Of a DNA stretch of 64,000 nucleotides, positions 9,545 through 17,442 are shown piece by piece. The position numbers were made by a program, and so were the translations under genes. How positions within the stretch are numbered: position 1 is the first letter of the stretch; each line of letters opens with the position of its first letter. The notes under the pieces were generated by a model, which was not told the DNA's origin, did no database searches, and was given only the letters and a program-made list of their open reading frames with translations. Origin of the DNA: Glaciecola blandensis (lineage in GTDB: Bacteria; Pseudomonadota; Gammaproteobacteria; Enterobacterales; Alteromonadaceae). The stretch is from contig NZ_JAVRIE010000004.1 in NCBI RefSeq assembly GCF_031846165.1, forward strand, positions 371,873 through 435,872, read 5' to 3'.

Positions 9545-10277
9545 GTTTGCGGAGGGAATCCCTGACTTTACCGTTTTCTTGTCCCCAGCGGTCGCTCATT
9601 GTCCCTCTGACGTCCCACAACTCAGGAAAGAACTGCTGGCGAGCGCCAGTTTGCAGTATTTCGACAGGTCTGCCTTTCAAAGAGTTAGCGTCAATACCTA
9701 TTGAACGTCTTATTAAGAAAATATGATTCCAACGGAATTTTTGCATTAATTCGTCAAACTCAATCAAGCTTTCAGCAATCGCGTAAGCATCACAATGTGC
9801 AAAGGCTTGGTCATAAATATCATTGACGGTCTGCTCTCTTGCCACTAAATAGTGCTTCTCAAACAAGTGCCAAATATCTTTAGGCATCTTAAGCAGAGTG
9901 ACGAAGCCTGGAGACTCTTGACCGCTGCCATTACCTAGTTGCAAGCGAATTTCTTGGTACTCTTTAGGTGACATTGTTTCGAGTAAATCGAGTTGCTGGA
10001 TCATCAGGCGCTGGATCATATGAACCCGCTTCATTTGAGATAAGACAGCGATAGACTTTCCTACACTGAGCTTTTCCATCACATCAATGAGTGTGAAGAT
10101 AATTTGCTTCATCCATAATTCTTCCACCTGATGCACTAATTGAAACTGCAGCTCATCATGGGTAGCCAATTCATCTAGAGGTTTTTGACAAGATAGTAAC
10201 TTATCGCACTGCAAGTAAATGCCGTAATCAAGCATTTGCGGATTGTTTAACTCATCAATGTACTTTTTTGTAAACAT
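9534..10277 (-). CDS. Tryptophan 2,3-dioxygenase-like haem protein, short form
   Basis: Belongs to the tryptophan 2,3-dioxygenase superfamily (oxidative opening of the indole ring of tryptophan to N-formylkynurenine). The core is recognisable: YLQCDKLLS, then HDELQFQLVHQVEELWMKQI with a distal-pocket His at about 49, then LLETMSPKEYQEIR with the substrate-carboxylate Arg at about 111, and a candidate proximal haem ligand in WNHIFLIRRSIG (about H185). At 247 residues it is shorter than typical bacterial enzymes (about 280-300), and the GTGGSSG-type substrate loop expected after the haem ligand is missing. Substrate preference may therefore differ. It is divergent from an Lrp/AsnC gene, its probable regulator. 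Confidence 0.78.
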   Translation of the reverse strand: MFTKKYIDELNNPQMLDYGIYLQCDKLLSCQKPLDELATHDELQFQLVHQVEELWMKQIIFTLIDVMEKLSVGKSIAVLSQMKRVHMIQRLMIQQLDLLETMSPKEYQEIRLQLGNGSGQESPGFVTLLKMPKDIWHLFEKHYLVAREQTVNDIYDQAFAHCDAYAIAESLIEFDELMQKFRWNHIFLIRRSIGIDANSLKGRPVEILQTGARQQFFPELWDVRGTMSDRWGQENGKVRDSLRKQKS

Positions 10278-10414
10278 ACGTTCTACGCACCTTATTTCTT
10301 GTTTATTTGATGGTGTAGTTATCGTGATTGGTCAATAATGGTATTCTGTTTTTTGAAAAACATTGTTCTTTATGTTTTTATTATCTTTTTATTAAGTGAA
10401 CAAATGGCGCAAAT

Positions 10415-10867
10415 ATGTCAAATAATCAGAATATTGTTTTAAGTGATGTTGATATTCAAATCATGGCGTTACTCGTGCAAGATGCCCGTCAATCCTTCGC
10501 CGTTCTTGGGGAGAAAGTAGGCCTAAGCAAAACACCTTGCTGGAACCGAGTGAAGCGCCTCCAAGAAGCCGGCGTGATCCAAGGCTATAGCGCAAAGATA
10601 GATCAGGCTAAATTAGGCTTAGAAATAAGAGCGTTGGTGCATGTTGTTGTCGAGTTTTCAGAATACAAAGCGTTTGAAGCCGCTGTTCAGGCGCACAACA
10701 GTATTCATTGGTGCCATGCTATTACGGGTGAGTTTGATTATGTAATGGAGGTGCTGTCGTCAAATATCACAGAGTTTGATCACTTACTCAGAGCTGAGTT
10801 GAGCGGTTTACCGGGTGTACATCGCTTTACCACCTCAATATCAACAAGAGTTATAAAAGCGGCGTAA
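10415..10867 (+). CDS. Lrp/AsnC family transcriptional regulator
   Basis: A 150-residue regulator with an N-terminal AsnC-type helix-turn-helix (LLVQDARQSFAVLGEKVGLSKTPCWNRVKRLQEAGVI, about residues 17-53) and a C-terminal RAM/ligand-sensing domain (VHVVVEFSEYKAFEAAV..., VMEVLSSN). It is transcribed away from the dioxygenase-like gene with 137 bp between the start codons. That arrangement suggests it senses an aromatic amino acid and controls its neighbour, as BkdR/PutR-type Lrp proteins do. The link is inferred from position only. Confidence 0.9.
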   Translation: MSNNQNIVLSDVDIQIMALLVQDARQSFAVLGEKVGLSKTPCWNRVKRLQEAGVIQGYSAKIDQAKLGLEIRALVHVVVEFSEYKAFEAAVQAHNSIHWCHAITGEFDYVMEVLSSNITEFDHLLRAELSGLPGVHRFTTSISTRVIKAA

Positions 10868-10894
10868 AAGCGGCGTATTGGTATACGCCGCTTT
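10867..10894. terminator. Hairpin between the convergent lrp-like gene and serA
   Basis: An 11-bp stem (aaagcggcgta / tacgccgcttt) with a 6-nt loop overlaps the stop codon of the Lrp-type gene. The symmetry and flanking T/A bases would allow termination in both directions, though the T runs are short. Confidence 0.7.
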
Positions 10895-10958
10895 CTGTTC
10901 TCATCTCAAACCATTTATTCTATTGGGCGCGGTTGAGACTAGTTTGGAACAATTTGAC

Positions 10959-12188
10959 TTAGTGCAACAAACGGGTCTTAATCGTGCCTTCAATTGCCTC
11001 TAATTGTGCAAAAGCATCGTCCGCGCGATCAGCTTCGACATCAACGACCACGTAACCAATCTCTTCACTGGTCTGAAGGTATTGCGCAGCAATATTGATA
11101 TTTTGATCAGCAAACGCTTGGTTAATTTGTGTTAAGACGCCAGGGCGGTTGACATGTATGTGCAACAAGCGTGAACGGTCAATATGTGAGGGAAGTGATA
11201 CTTCAGGGAAGTTTACTGCTGACAAAGTTGAGCCGTTGTCACTGTATTTTGCTAACTTTCCAGCAACTTCGATACCGATGTTTTCTTGGGCTTCTTGAGT
11301 ACTCCCACCAACGTGAGGTGTTAAAATGACATTATCAAAAGCACGTAGAGGCGATTCAAACTCTTCTGAATTCGATTTTGGTTCCACTGGGAAAACATCG
11401 ATTGCTGCACCATTCAACTTGCCAGACTCCAGTGCGCTGACTAGTGCATCAATATCGATGACTGTGCCACGCGCGGCGTTGATCAAAATAGCACCGTCTT
11501 TCATTTGCGATAGTTCTTTTTGACCAATCATATTTTGCGTATGAGTTGTTTCAGGCACGTGCAAAGAGACCACGTCGGACGTATTCAACAATTGCTTTAA
11601 TGACTTCACTTGCATTGAGTTGCCCAACACCAGCTTGTCTTCAATATCATAGAACTGGACTCGCATACCTAGGTGCTCAGCAAGAATACTCAATTGAGTA
11701 CCAATATGGCCGTAACCAATAATACCCAATGTTTTGCCTCGCGCTTCATATGAACCGATGGCAGATTTATCCCATTCGCCGCGATGCGCTTTTGCATTTT
11801 TAGCTGGAATACCACGCAATAAAATGATGATTTGTCCTAAGACCAACTCAGCCACTGAACGGGTATTAGAAAAAGGGGCATTAAAAACAGGAATACCGCG
11901 AACCAAAGTCGCTTTTAAATCGACTTGGTTAGTACCAATGCAGAAACAGCCTACAGCAACAAGCTTCTGGGCGGCATCGATGACACGCTCGTTCAGTTGA
12001 GTTCGTGAGCGGATCCCAACAAAATGAACGTCTTTGATTTTTTCGATCAACTCGTCTTCTGGAAGTGACGTTTTTAAGGTTTCTATATTGGTATACCCAT
12101 TGGCTTGTAGGGTTTCAACCGAACTAGGATGGAGGCCTTCAAGTAATAGAATTTTAATTTTTTCTTTCGGAAGTGACACTTTAGTCAT
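10959..12188 (-). CDS. serA: D-3-phosphoglycerate dehydrogenase (SerA)
   Basis: Catalyses the first committed step of serine synthesis, 3-phosphoglycerate to 3-phosphohydroxypyruvate with NAD+. The 409-residue length matches the E. coli-type enzyme. The NAD-binding motif GIIGYGHIGTQLS, the catalytic-region segments NAARGTVID, DVFPVEP and TPHVGGSTQEA, and a C-terminal ACT domain (LLHIHVNRPGVLTQINQAF) for serine feedback inhibition are all present. A tandem MetJ-like operator lies about 145 bp upstream, suggesting coupling to methionine/one-carbon demand. rpiA lies further upstream on the same strand but 222 bp away, so serA probably has its own promoter. Confidence 0.97.
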   Translation of the reverse strand: MTKVSLPKEKIKILLLEGLHPSSVETLQANGYTNIETLKTSLPEDELIEKIKDVHFVGIRSRTQLNERVIDAAQKLVAVGCFCIGTNQVDLKATLVRGIPVFNAPFSNTRSVAELVLGQIIILLRGIPAKNAKAHRGEWDKSAIGSYEARGKTLGIIGYGHIGTQLSILAEHLGMRVQFYDIEDKLVLGNSMQVKSLKQLLNTSDVVSLHVPETTHTQNMIGQKELSQMKDGAILINAARGTVIDIDALVSALESGKLNGAAIDVFPVEPKSNSEEFESPLRAFDNVILTPHVGGSTQEAQENIGIEVAGKLAKYSDNGSTLSAVNFPEVSLPSHIDRSRLLHIHVNRPGVLTQINQAFADQNINIAAQYLQTSEEIGYVVVDVEADRADDAFAQLEAIEGTIKTRLLH

Positions 12189-12330
12189 GTAGCTGAACCT
12201 TAAAACAACAAATTTATTTCACGTGCCTTCTATGTCAGCAACAGAGCTTCCTCATAGAAGATTGATTTACAATGGGTTTTAGATAGCCTGATGATACTGT
12301 CTATTAGCGTAATGCAAATAATTTACCATC

Positions 12331-12346
12331 AGACATCTAGACGTCC
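12331..12346. promoter_or_regulatory. Candidate MetJ operator (two tandem met boxes) upstream of serA
   Basis: The 16-mer AGACATCTAGACGTCC is two adjacent 8-bp boxes, each one mismatch from the MetJ consensus AGACGTCT. It lies in the rpiA-serA gap upstream of serA. The same 16-mer occurs at 52,472. MetJ binds tandem boxes cooperatively; control of serA by MetJ is inferred. Confidence 0.5.
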
Positions 12347-12410
12347 AATTCAAGTATCGAAATATATCAGAATAAAAACCCAGTGCCTAGCGTCAGATTG
12401 CGTTTAGCAA

Positions 12411-13064
12411 TTAATTTTTTACCACGCCGTTTTCTGTTCCGGTCAACACAATGTCGGCGCCTCTGGCAGCGAAAAGCCCGTTTGTGACAACTCCGACGAT
12501 ATTGTTAAGCTTGTCTTCCAGTTCAACTGGGTTGAGAATGTCGAGATTGTGAACATCTAAAATTACGTTGCCATTGTCAGTAACAACGCCAGAGCGGTAA
12601 GCGGGGTCGCCTCCCAGTTTCACAATTTCTCTAGCCACATATGAACGCGCCATTGGGATAACTTCTACTGGTAGTGGAAACTTTCCTAATACCGGAACAT
12701 GCTTTGTATCGTCGATAATACAAATAAATGTTTTGGCCACGGCGGCAACGATTTTTTCACGAGTAAGCGCAGCGCCACCCCCTTTAATCATATGCTTGTG
12801 TTCCGTAATCTCATCTGCACCGTCCACATAAATATCAAGTGCATCGACAGAGTTCAGGTCGAAGACTTCGATACCAAGCTTTTTTAAGCGCTCGGTAGAG
12901 GCGTCAGAACTAGAAACAGCACCGATGATGTCGTTTTTCTTTGCTGCTAAAGCATCGATAAAATAGTTAACAGTGGAGCCGGTGCCAACACCGACGATGG
13001 TATCAGCTTTTACATAGGCTAGTGCTGCATCAGCGGCTGCTTTTTTCTTTTGATTTTGGTCCAT
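12411..13064 (-). CDS. rpiA: Ribose-5-phosphate isomerase A (RpiA)
   Basis: Interconverts ribose-5-phosphate and ribulose-5-phosphate in the pentose phosphate pathway. The 217 residues show the family motifs VGVGTGSTVNYFIDAL (phosphate loop), VDGADEI, the catalytic-region KGGGAALTREKIVA, and GVVTDNGN. It is next to serA, as in enterobacteria. The nearby nucleoside hydrolase and ribokinase would deliver ribose-5-phosphate, its substrate, which makes a functional cluster. Confidence 0.97.
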   Translation of the reverse strand: MDQNQKKKAAADAALAYVKADTIVGVGTGSTVNYFIDALAAKKNDIIGAVSSSDASTERLKKLGIEVFDLNSVDALDIYVDGADEITEHKHMIKGGGAALTREKIVAAVAKTFICIIDDTKHVPVLGKFPLPVEVIPMARSYVAREIVKLGGDPAYRSGVVTDNGNVILDVHNLDILNPVELEDKLNNIVGVVTNGLFAARGADIVLTGTENGVVKN

Positions 13065-13201
13065 GACAGAGTTCCTTAAAGCTTGGATAAAATTAGGTTT
13101 TGAGATTTGGCGTTGTTGTTTCAGATAATGGAGACAGTATCGCAGATAAAGAAGGACTATGACGGTAATATTTTTAAATATTTATTAAGGCTTGTTCTAA
13201 A

Positions 13202-13798
13202 TCAAAATTCATACAAACGCGAGGGGGTTAATACCGCCGGCAAGGGAATATCCCATGCCTCAACCGGCAAAGTCTCTGATAACTGTAAATTGTGGGCAAG
13301 GCCGACTATGCGAGTTTTCGAAGAATCATTCTGAAGTAAAAGGGAGAGGGTTCGATCATAAAAGCCTCCGCCCATACCTAGCCGATTTCCCAGCTTATCA
13401 AAAGCAACAAGAGGAGTGAATAAGATGTCTAATTGATTGCAAGGGAGTGTTGCAGTGACATCTAGCTTGGGTTCATTAATCCCATATTTGTTTCGAATCA
13501 TTTGAGTTTTGTCAGTATATCTTTGAAAAAGTAAATGACCGGAACTAAAAGGGTGCAACACAGGAATGTAGACTTCAACGCCTTTATGCCAGCAACTTTG
13601 TATTAGAATGTTGGTATCAAGTTCGCCGTCGAAGCTAAGATAGAGTCCAATCTTCTTGGTGTCCGCTTGAAATACAGTTGAGTGGGCTTGTTCTGTTATT
13701 TCTTTTGCAAACTGCGTTTGTTGTTCAGTCGACAGGGAGAGTCGCTTGCGTCGAAACGACTCTCGAAGTGCTTGCCGAAGTGTTGATGTACGCATCAT
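13202..13798 (-). CDS. fau: 5-formyltetrahydrofolate cyclo-ligase (Fau/YgfA)
   Basis: ATP-dependent conversion of 5-formyl-THF to 5,10-methenyl-THF. About 198 residues with an N-terminal R-rich helix (RESFRRKRLSLS), LYLSFDGELDTN, the C-terminal phosphate-binding PLVAFDKLGNRLGMGGGFYDRTL motif, and VGLAHNLQL. The start could be a TTG at 13801 or ATGs at 13798 or 13795; the first ATG is used. In enterobacteria fau is directly downstream of the 6S RNA gene. Here a nucleoside hydrolase and a ribokinase lie between them, with only about 20 bp between the hydrolase stop and fau, so all may still share the 6S promoter. Confidence 0.94.
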   Translation of the reverse strand: MMRTSTLRQALRESFRRKRLSLSTEQQTQFAKEITEQAHSTVFQADTKKIGLYLSFDGELDTNILIQSCWHKGVEVYIPVLHPFSSGHLLFQRYTDKTQMIRNKYGINEPKLDVTATLPCNQLDILFTPLVAFDKLGNRLGMGGGFYDRTLSLLLQNDSSKTRIVGLAHNLQLSETLPVEAWDIPLPAVLTPSRLYEF

Positions 13799-13822
13799 CA
13801 ATTTTTATTTTGAATGCAGCAG

Positions 13823-14764
13823 TTATAGTGCGTAGGTATCAATAAACATTTGCGTTAAACGTGGATGGTCAACTTTCGTTGCTACATTAATGCTCGCTGC
13901 ATTTGTCCAGTCTGGACTGGCTGTTGAACCATAAGGGGCAAAGATAGTTTGCCCTTTGTTTAAACTGTCTGTCGACACCCGAACATTTCCTTCGGTAAGT
14001 TCAAATAGCGAGGGATCAACAATATAAGCAATCGGAAATGCATCGTGGAAGAAGCACTGTCGAGTCTCCTTTCCTTCAGAATAAAAATCTGTATAAAACT
14101 CTGAAGATCGCTCAACAAAGCCACCTAATGTTGGGTTCTTTTCAGCTAACACTTGAGTAAAGTTAGGTGGGAACGGTAAATCGTAAGTTACGTCTAAGCC
14201 AAACATATTCAGTTTCCAATCTGCAGCAAATACAATCTCTGCCGCATAAGCATCATTCCATATATTCGCTTCGGCTACCGGCGTAACGTTACCAGGAACA
14301 AAAGCGGCTCCACCCATAAGATTGACAGCTTTTAAAAGCTTAGGAAGTTCAGGTTCTAAGCGTAGTGCCAACGCTAAGTTGCCTAGCGGCCCAACAGCGA
14401 CTAAGGTAATCTCACCAGGATACTTGCGTGCCATCTCAACGATAAATTCAGCTGAACTTCTCGGATCCAACTGGCCCTTTGGGGCAGGATGATTAATGTT
14501 GCCAAACCCATCGTCACCATGCACAAAGTGCGCATAAGTGGACTCTGGACCAACCCAAGGCATGGCCACACCTTTACATACAGGAATATCCATATTTGCT
14601 AATTCACATAGAGAAAGCGCATTTTGTGCGGCCATTGTTACAGGAACATTGCCATACACTGTGGTTAGACCGAGCACTTCAATGTCCGGAGACTGAAAGG
14701 CAAAGAAAATAGCCATAGCATCATCGATGCCCGGATCGGTGTCTAAAATTATCTTATGAGTCAT
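13823..14764 (-). CDS. Inosine-uridine preferring nucleoside hydrolase
   Basis: Hydrolyses the N-glycosidic bond of ribonucleosides to base plus ribose. The 313 residues begin HKIILDTDPGIDDAMAI, the calcium- and ribose-binding DxDxGxDD signature. VGPLGNLALAL and NIWNDAYAAEIVF (ribose/Ca2+ pocket) and a catalytic-region FHDAFPIAY near the C-terminus follow. No signal peptide, so cytoplasmic. It is paired with the upstream ribokinase (31-bp gap), giving a ribonucleoside to ribose to ribose-5-phosphate route close to rpiA. Base specificity cannot be told from sequence alone. Confidence 0.94.
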   Translation of the reverse strand: MTHKIILDTDPGIDDAMAIFFAFQSPDIEVLGLTTVYGNVPVTMAAQNALSLCELANMDIPVCKGVAMPWVGPESTYAHFVHGDDGFGNINHPAPKGQLDPRSSAEFIVEMARKYPGEITLVAVGPLGNLALALRLEPELPKLLKAVNLMGGAAFVPGNVTPVAEANIWNDAYAAEIVFAADWKLNMFGLDVTYDLPFPPNFTQVLAEKNPTLGGFVERSSEFYTDFYSEGKETRQCFFHDAFPIAYIVDPSLFELTEGNVRVSTDSLNKGQTIFAPYGSTASPDWTNAASINVATKVDHPRLTQMFIDTYAL

Positions 14765-14795
14765 GTGTTTCTCTATGTTTAATTGATTTTATTAA

Positions 14796-15692
14796 TTATT
14801 TCTGTGATATCAAGAAGTCGTGTACTTCTTTTGCACTGGGTATTGATGGGGCTGCCCCCGCTTTTGTAACCGCTAAGGCTGAGGCTGCACTCGCATAACG
14901 TAAGGCTTCTTCAGCACTTTCTTGACGTTGGAAGGCAGCCAGAAAGAAGCCAATAAATGTATCGCCAGCTGCGGTTGTATCTACCGCTTTGACCTTAAAC
15001 GCCTCGCAAAACGCTGAGGTTTCTTGGTTTATATACCAAGCGCCTTGTTTACCCAAAGTAACTACAAAATTGGTCGATGGATAGGCCGCTAACAATGCCT
15101 GTTTCATTTTTTCAATGTCATTGAAACCGGTCAATTGCTCAGCCTCAATTTCGTTCACGACAAGTAAACTCAATTTTTGTAATGGGAGACTTTTCACCGA
15201 CTCCGTCATTGGGGCAGGATTGAAAGCGATATTTAAGCCAAGTTCATGTGCTTTATCTATGATGTCTGCAATGGCATTCGTTTCATTCTGCAATAATACC
15301 CAGTCACCCTGTTTGGCCGTTGCCAAAGCAGTTGCTATGTGGTCATGGCTTAAGGTTTGATTTGCACCGCCGAACAAAATAATGCTGTTTTCAGCGTCCG
15401 GTGTCACTTGAATTATCGCATGGCCCGAAGCAACGTCACTCATTTCTCTAATATGCGCACAATTGACGCCTGCACTTTTCATTTGGGTGATGAACGCGGC
15501 ATCAGAGCTGCCAATTGCGCCAACATGAAATACGTCATTCTCTGCTTTTGCTAGCGCTACTGACTGATTTGCTCCTTTACCACCTAGAATAGATTGGTAA
15601 TCTTTGGATGAGAGCGTTTCGCCAGGTTGAACAAAATGAGGAACAGAGTAAACGTGATCAATATTGATCGAACCGAAGTTGAACACTGCCAT
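14796..15692 (-). CDS. rbsK: Ribokinase (PfkB family)
   Basis: ATP-dependent phosphorylation of ribose. The 298 residues have the PfkB features N-terminal GGKGANQSVALAKA (sugar-binding GG motif) and the C-terminal DTTAAGDTFIGFFLA (catalytic Asp and anion hole, identical in form to E. coli RbsK). It is upstream of the nucleoside hydrolase and presumably phosphorylates the ribose released. No rbsDABC transporter genes are nearby, which favours internal nucleoside salvage over ribose uptake. The 6S RNA gene ends about 40 bp upstream of its start. Confidence 0.92.
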   Translation of the reverse strand: MAVFNFGSINIDHVYSVPHFVQPGETLSSKDYQSILGGKGANQSVALAKAENDVFHVGAIGSSDAAFITQMKSAGVNCAHIREMSDVASGHAIIQVTPDAENSIILFGGANQTLSHDHIATALATAKQGDWVLLQNETNAIADIIDKAHELGLNIAFNPAPMTESVKSLPLQKLSLLVVNEIEAEQLTGFNDIEKMKQALLAAYPSTNFVVTLGKQGAWYINQETSAFCEAFKVKAVDTTAAGDTFIGFFLAAFQRQESAEEALRYASAASALAVTKAGAAPSIPSAKEVHDFLISQK

Positions 15693-15734
15693 GATATTTC
15701 CCTGCAGATCTACTGTTTGAAGAATTTAATTGGT

Positions 15735-15915
15735 GCTTCCCAAAATGCCGCTATACATTTTTCGTCCGTGTGCCGACAAGGACACGGTGGAGGTATCTAC
15801 ATTGCCTCAGGTTTCTCGATACGGGTCGAGCATACACAATAGCAATAGTGTCAACTTCCTAAGTTTTAAGCATCGGCCAGGAACATGAAATGCACGTGCA
15901 AACATTCCAGGAAGC
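15735..15915 (-). ncRNA. ssrS: 6S RNA (regulator of sigma70-RNA polymerase)
   Basis: The minus strand can form a 13-bp closing stem between 15,903-15,915 and 15,735-15,747 (gcttcctggaatg with cattttgggaagc; three G-U pairs). It encloses 181 nt, the size of gammaproteobacterial 6S RNA (about 184 nt in E. coli). The diagnostic apical element is present at 15,815-15,830 as CTCGACCCGTATCGAG followed by AAACC, close to the E. coli sequence CTCGGTCCGTCCGAGAAGCC. A GGCCGATG segment lies at the expected 5' position. Synteny agrees: it lies between fau and ygfB as in E. coli, but displaced from fau by rbsK and a nucleoside hydrolase. Confidence 0.87.
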
Positions 15916-16122
15916 GCAGAACCTAATGATATTTTCATCAGGGGGAAGCGATATTACATGAATCTGGACTCGCATTGAAGTGTTATTCGGAACAGTTGTT
16001 TAGAAAATCGATTGAAAAATTGATCACAATTATACGAATTATTGTCAGATTTTTTTACATGTATAGGAATTTGAATAGTCAATATATCTATAAGTATCTG
16101 ATATTATTTGTATATATTCTTT
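15916..16122. other. AT-rich gap where zapA would be expected
   Basis: In enterobacteria zapA lies between 6S RNA and ygfB. No ZapA-like reading frame is visible on either strand here; the stretch is AT-rich and holds the 6S promoter region and the approach to the sigma54 element that follows. Confidence 0.5.
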
Positions 16123-16138
16123 TGGTGTAATAATTGCT
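16123..16138 (+). promoter_or_regulatory. Sigma54-type -24/-12 promoter for a PEP-CTERM-like gene
   Basis: TGGTGTAATAATTGCT has the invariant GG-N10-GC spacing and the TGG...TTGCT ends of RpoN promoters (GG at 16,124-16,125, GC at 16,136-16,137). Predicted start is near 16,149, leaving a leader of about 125 nt. PEP-CTERM genes are known targets of RpoN with the PrsK/PrsR system, and a second element of this kind precedes the other such gene in the window. Confidence 0.7.
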
Positions 16139-16273
16139 TTGTTATGGTGATTGATACGAAAGTATTTCGTGTCATAACAAAGCGCCTGTTTGGTACGTGA
16201 ATAAGGTCAAACATGCACTTGATAGAGACCACATAAATTGAATGACTCAATTGTTTTATATGGAATATGTACT

Positions 16274-17245
16274 ATGAAGAACTTCGCAAAAACCAGCATT
16301 GCTCTGGCCTTGCTCAGCACGGTTTCACTGCACTCCAAAGCAGAGCTGATAACTTACAGCGTAACTGCCACGAGTGAGACAAAGAGTTACTTTTTAGGTG
16401 TGTCAGATGGTCCAGTCACCGAAACCAATCAAGCGGGTCAAACTACAGCTAGCGCGTCAACATCGGTTGGGTCGTTTATTCCCGGAGATAGCGACGAACT
16501 AAGCCAAGGTATGCAGAGTATCTTGCCAGTTGATGCTAGATCGGATGCGATCGCAGGTGGAGACAACGGTTTTGTTCTCAGTTCGGTGGGCTTCGGTGAT
16601 TATTATACAGAAGCGAACGTCACTCAAACGTATACGATTGAAACGGGCAATACTGGAAACAGTTTTTTATTCGACTTCTTAATTGACCAAGGCTCACTTT
16701 CAGCGTTTTGTTCTCCACTTGAAGAAGTTGTTTTGGTCGAACAAGAAGGCCCATTTGATAATGCTGGTTGCATCACACAAAACGATGCTTCGGCCTCTGC
16801 TGAATATCAAATCGATATTACATTCGGTGGCATGAGTATTTTCTCGAGTTTTGCTAGGTTTGAGACGCTTGGCCAAAATAACTTCCAACAACTTGTGCCA
16901 AATCAACTGACCAAAACGGGAGTGTCGTTGAGTGATGATGATGCATCCGATGGCCTTTATTCATGGTCTGAATTAAGCGTTGAAGATTTTAACCTTGGCT
17001 TTATCGGTGCTAATGAAACCGTAGAGCTTGTGTACAGTGCAACGGTAAAAAGTGAAGGCTTTTTTGGCTTTAGTCCAGATGGCCCTAGCTTAACTCTGGC
17101 TAACTCTGCTGCTCGATTCGGCGATCCTAGTAATATCCGCGGCATTTCTAATGTGCGAGCTGTCGTTGAAGCCTCAGCACCTGGAAGTATTCTTTTCCTT
17201 GGCATTGGAGCACTTGCTCTTGCCTTCAGAAGAAAGCGCGGGTAA
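16274..17245 (+). CDS. PEP-CTERM-like exported protein
   Basis: A secreted protein with a Sec signal (MKNFAKTSIALALLSTVSLHSKA), a Ser/Thr/Asn-rich body with no domain I recognise, and a C-terminal exosortase-type tail: SAPGS, a hydrophobic helix, then the basic end RRKRG. Such tails are cut by exosortase during export and are linked to exopolysaccharide. The motif reads APG rather than PEP. The start at 16,274 is chosen because the signal peptide begins there; an in-frame start at 16,238 adds residues that fit poorly. It has its own sigma54-type promoter and terminator and occupies the place where zapA lies in relatives. Confidence 0.8.
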   Translation: MKNFAKTSIALALLSTVSLHSKAELITYSVTATSETKSYFLGVSDGPVTETNQAGQTTASASTSVGSFIPGDSDELSQGMQSILPVDARSDAIAGGDNGFVLSSVGFGDYYTEANVTQTYTIETGNTGNSFLFDFLIDQGSLSAFCSPLEEVVLVEQEGPFDNAGCITQNDASASAEYQIDITFGGMSIFSSFARFETLGQNNFQQLVPNQLTKTGVSLSDDDASDGLYSWSELSVEDFNLGFIGANETVELVYSATVKSEGFFGFSPDGPSLTLANSAARFGDPSNIRGISNVRAVVEASAPGSILFLGIGALALAFRRKRG

Positions 17246-17321
17246 AAGTAAAAACAATAATCAACGCGCTGATGTAAAAACAAGACGCTGAATGACAAAG
17301 ATACAAACCATGTTGAGCAAA

Positions 17322-17352
17322 AGCCACTTTCTTCGATTGTGGCTTTTTTTTA
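17322..17352 (+). terminator. Intrinsic terminator after the PEP-CTERM-like gene
   Basis: A 6-bp stem (agccac / gtggct), extended by A/T pairs, with an 11-nt loop and eight or more T. It isolates the preceding gene from ygfB. Confidence 0.88.
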
Positions 17353-17442
17353 TGGTCACTTTTTGATTTCAATACCTCTGGCTTATTTCCCTTTGCTTGC
17401 TGCTTTGGTAGGATTGCAGCAATTGAATTGTGGGATGGATCT

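Noticed and set aside
15916..16237. zapA between 6S RNA and ygfB
   Set aside because: No ZapA-like frame found on either strand.
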